Assembly (NCBI RefSeq): GCF_019396325.1
Contig: NZ_JAHKRO010000047.1
Coordinates: 1 to 64,000 of the forward strand
From: Nonomuraea ceibae
Lineage (GTDB): Bacteria; Actinomycetota; Actinomycetes; Streptosporangiales; Streptosporangiaceae
DNA length: 64,000 nt
Direction: 5' to 3'
The position numbers were made by a program, and so were the translations under genes. The notes under the pieces are model-generated. The model was given only the letters and a program-made list of their open reading frames with translations. It had not been told where the DNA came from and did not search any database. Position 1 is the first letter of the stretch, and each line of letters begins with the position of its first letter. Of this stretch, positions 61,344 to 64,000 are shown one piece after another.

Positions 61344-62392
61344 ATGGAAAACCGTATGGGCGCCCCCGAACGGCTCCCGGAGCCCGCCCCCGCGCCGCCC
61401 GCCCCGGATGAGCATGAGCACCTCCTGGACGGCCGGACGGCCCGGCTGGTCGAGCAGGGCCTGGCCGCCAACACCCGCCTCGCCTACGCCCGCGACTTCG
61501 GCGCCTACGCCACCTGGTGCCAAAGTCCACCGGCCGCACCCTGCTGCCCGCCACCCCCGCGACCCTGGCCAACTACGTCGCCCACCTGGCCGCCCAGTAG
61601 TACGCCCCCTCCACCATCGACCGCGCGCTGGCCTGCGTGCTGGCCGCCCACGACCAGCTCGCCAAACCCGCCACCGCCGCGGCCCGGCTGGCCCTGCGCG
61701 CCTACCGCCGCGAGCGCGCCCAGCAGGGCCACCGCCCCCGCAAATCTCCGCCGATCACCGTCGACCGGCTGCGCGCGATGGTCGACGCCCTGCCGGACGG
61801 CGCCCCCGCAGGACGGCGTGACCGCGCCGTCCTGGTGCTCGGCTTCGCCCTGATGGGCCGCCGCTCGGAGATCACCGACATCGACATCGACGACCTCACC
61901 TTCACCGCCGACGGCCTGGAGCTGTACGTCCCGTTCAGCAAGACCGACCAGGACGCCCACGGCGAGATCGTCGCCATCCCCTACGGCCAGCACCCGCAGA
62001 CCTGCCCCATCAGGGTGACCCGCGCCTGGCTCACCGACCTGGCCGACGCCGGCGTGACGACCGGGCCGCTGTTCCGCCCGATCGACCGGCACGGCCGCAT
62101 CGCCTCCCCCGCTCATCCCGTCGCCGGGCGCGGCCGTCGTGAACGGCTGACCCCGCAGTCGATCAACTTGATCGTCAAACGGGCCGCCGCAGGCGCCGGC
62201 CTCGACCACGCCGATGCCTACACCGCACATGGCCTGCGCGCGGGCGGCGCCACCTCGGCCGCCAAGGCCGGCGCGCCCATGTCCGCGATCACCCGCCATG
62301 GACGCTGGGCCGACGGCTCGCCCGTCGTCGCCGGCTACATCCACCAGGCCGACAAGTGGAACGACAACCCGCTGCACGGCATCGGACTCTGA
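61344..62392 (+). pseudogene. Second tyrosine recombinase, frameshift and stop
   Basis: From ATG 61344 it reads LVEQGLAANTRLAYARDFGA like recombinase 1. A frameshift near 61515 and an in-frame TAG at 61598-61600 (in LAAQ-stop-YAPSTIDRAL) break it. The rest is clean: GFALMGRRSEITDIDIDDLT (Arg I), FSKTDQDAHGEIVAIP (Lys), TAHGLRAGGATSAAKAGAPM (His-x-x-Arg) and RHGRWADGSPVVAGYIHQAD (His, Tyr). Apart from the two lesions all catalytic residues remain, so the decay is recent or partly due to assembly errors. Confidence 0.85.
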
Positions 62393-62620
62393 GAGGTCGT
62401 GTAGGTTCCCAAATTCCGTGCACCTTCTCATTCGCAGTCTCACACGGGTGTCATCCCGCAGGTCAGCAGCTTGCCGTCGCCTGGGAAGCCGAGGAGATGA
62501 CACGCGGCCTGAGACAACCGACGTGTGACACGGTGTGAGACACCGAGGTAGCCGGCAGGTCACAGCGTTGGCGCATGACGCAGAGATTGAGAACCGACAG
62601 GTCGGCGGTCGCTGGTCCGC
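62393..62620. other. Short-repeat region behind recombinase 2
   Basis: GTCTCACAC near 62438 and GTGTGAGAC near 62534, with GTGTGACAC just before the latter, form inverted copies of one motif similar to the arms of the 61213 palindrome. They may be further binding sites. Confidence 0.35.
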
Positions 62621-64000
62621 CTATCGGTACCGTGGCGCCTGATCGACTTTGAGCCACTTCGCTGTGCGGGCAACACTTGCCAGTGGTGCTCGCTCTTGAA
62701 CGGCTGCCGGAGCCACCCAATCTGGACTGCCCTGTGTGCCTGCGCGGCCGGCTCGGGCAGCCAGCAGCTCCGCGAGCAAGCCGCTGGCGGTGGTGGCTGT
62801 CACTGATCGCTCTGCAAGGAGCCCGGCTTCGCCGAGGCGAAGAGCCGCGATGCGGAGGGCACGCCGCCGCCTGTTCGGGAGCCGGTCGAGACACTGCTCA
62901 AGTTCGATGAGGAGCTCCTCGATGGTGTCGCCTGCTGCGATCGCCCAGAGCGCAAGGGCCCACTCGGCCAGGGAGTGGTCGTCGTCGCACGCTTTGAGCC
63001 GGTCGCGCCACCACATGGCGTCACGCGCATGGGCCCGGGTGTGTGCGATGAGCGCCGCGGGGTGACCAGTGGCGCCCAGTGCTTGTGCGCCTGGCACACG
63101 CGTATATCCCTCAAGAAGCGGCATGGCCGCACCGATGACGGCGATCTCCGTAACAAGCCAGCAGCGGCCGACCTCGTGGAACAGCGCGGTGGAGGCGTTG
63201 GACCAGGGGACGTGCTGCCCTTCTCGCCGCGCTGGAATCGTCGGAAGCTCGCGACGTCGGCAAGGGCCGATCCTGACTTGCGTAGGAGTTGGATGGCCTG
63301 TGAGCGACGATCGGGGGAGGACGCTTTCGGCGTCTGGGGCGTGGGACGGGTGCCGAAGGAGTAGAACTCGGCGGGGCTGAGGGCTACCGCGATCCTTGCA
63401 AGTTCCGAGCGCACTGAGGTCGTCTCGGTGCATTGGCCGTCGAGTACGGCCCGACGGAGTTGCTCCTCAAGGAAGCTGCCTTTCTGGGGCAGGCCTCCGG
63501 TGTTGAGGATCAGCTGGGCCCGCTCACCGTCCTCGGCGGAAAGACCGGGGATGTCGATGACATCACCGGCGATGACTTCGCAGGCCGCGCCGAGCCTCAG
63601 CCAGGCGATCTCGTCGTCGGTGCCGATCGCCTGGGTAAGCCGATCAATCCACCAGCGGGCGAACTGGCGTCGTTGCCCGAGTAGGTCGCGAATGACGCGC
63701 ATGCGAACGTGATTGTTGGGGTGTGCGGCGATGGCTTGGGTGAGGCGCTCCCACACCTTGCCGGCGTGTGACGGGTCCGGAAGTGTCGCTATCGCCCTGT
63801 CGTCGAGCGCCTCCAACAGGAGCTTGCTGCCATGGTCGTCGGTCAGCGCGTCCACGTTCGCGGCGGCTTCCAGCGGCCGGCTGTTGAACACGCCGTCGGT
63901 GATGAGGCTCCACGATGCCACGCGCACATGCTTGGAGGGATTGTCCGTAAGCTCGTGAGTGATCCCCGCCTGCAGCACATAGAGGTCGGAGCCCGTCGCG
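62621..64000 (-). pseudogene. Large helical-repeat protein, partial, with a frameshift
   Basis: The minus frame enters from the right edge and runs SDLYVLQAGITHELTDNPSK, VRVASWSLITDGVFNSRPLE, LTQAIAAHPNNHVRMRVIRD and so on: amphipathic helices like HEAT repeats. Near 63220 the natural sequence jumps frame (from VASFRRFQRGE to VPWSNASTALFHEVGRCWLV) and then runs to a stop at 62621, with RLPNRRRRALRIAALRLGEA. Such repeat regions are common at the C-terminus of large NTPase proteins; the NTPase part would lie outside the window. Function cannot be told from this part. Confidence 0.5.

Noticed and set aside
1..64000. tRNA genes, rRNA genes and CRISPR arrays
   Set aside because: I looked for T-loop GTTCGANTC patterns, rRNA landmarks and regularly spaced repeats and saw none. 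The GTGAC copies at 60967-61003 are too short and too close for CRISPR.

Overview
The window is GC-rich actinobacterial DNA. Gene content and protein style (tandem universal stress proteins, a DevR/DosR-type regulator with an HspX-like chaperone, class F sortase, WrbA, GTG/TTG starts) suggest a Streptosporangiaceae-type soil or spore-forming actinomycete such as Nonomuraea. That placement is an inference from gene style; no rRNA or tRNA gene was found to fix it.

Layout. 0-17.6 kb: an accessory stretch with a flavin-binding PPOX protein, a secreted AMIN-like/GerMN protein, two tandem-domain universal stress proteins, a TerC membrane protein behind a probable manganese riboswitch, a decayed baeRF3-like gene, a MarR/WrbA/MFS quinone-stress locus, an FAD oxidoreductase with TspO, and remnants of Tn3, IS3, IS5 and a tyrosine integrase. 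17.7-18.3 kb: a secreted fasciclin protein. 18.9-27.2 kb: an intact carotenoid cluster (CruF, CrtD-like, CruG, CrtA, CrtB, CrtI) that also carries PlsX and PlsY. 27.5-30.7 kb: a sulfur/persulfide operon (CstR-like repressor, persulfide dioxygenase-rhodanese, rhodanese, TauE/SafE) with three copies of one operator. 30.8-41 kb: small stress proteins (DUF1876, DUF3140, DUF2945), HspX, GAPDH, the DevR/DosR-like regulator, DUF4389 and CBS-BON proteins, mixed with broken genes. 41-46.6 kb: a molybdopterin oxidoreductase module and a hydrolase lying between two separated pieces of a P-type ATPase. 46.7-57.7 kb: a GNAT/ADP-forming acyl-CoA ligase, sortase F with a surface protein, DUF305, and many remnants. 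57.9-64 kb: a zinc-finger/coiled-coil gene divergent from a tyrosine recombinase, a second decayed recombinase copy, and a HEAT-like gene running off the right edge.

Two themes tie the window together. First, ten sites resembling the DosR box (14-bp core GGGACTWWAGTCCC) lie in front of PPOX, USP, HspX, a 29-residue membrane peptide, GAPDH, DUF4389, CBS-BON, a P-type ATPase remnant, an iron-sulfur protein remnant, the acyl-CoA ligase and SHOCT/DUF305 genes. The regulator at 36593-37234 closely resembles DevR/DosR, so this looks like a dormancy/hypoxia regulon concentrated in one region. Second, the accessory parts are a graveyard: phosphoketolase, Pfl-activating enzyme, photolyase, phenylacetate-CoA ligase, methyltransferase, deazaflavin reductase, cupredoxin and several transposases or recombinases carry frameshifts, stops or deletions, while the carotenoid, sulfur and core stress genes read cleanly.

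The least explained part is the right end. Two related recombinases are each preceded by a palindrome with a 6-bp centre, like a XerC/XerD-type crossover site. The first faces a zinc-finger/coiled-coil protein, and the intergenic DNA holds helically phased short repeats and an AT-rich patch.
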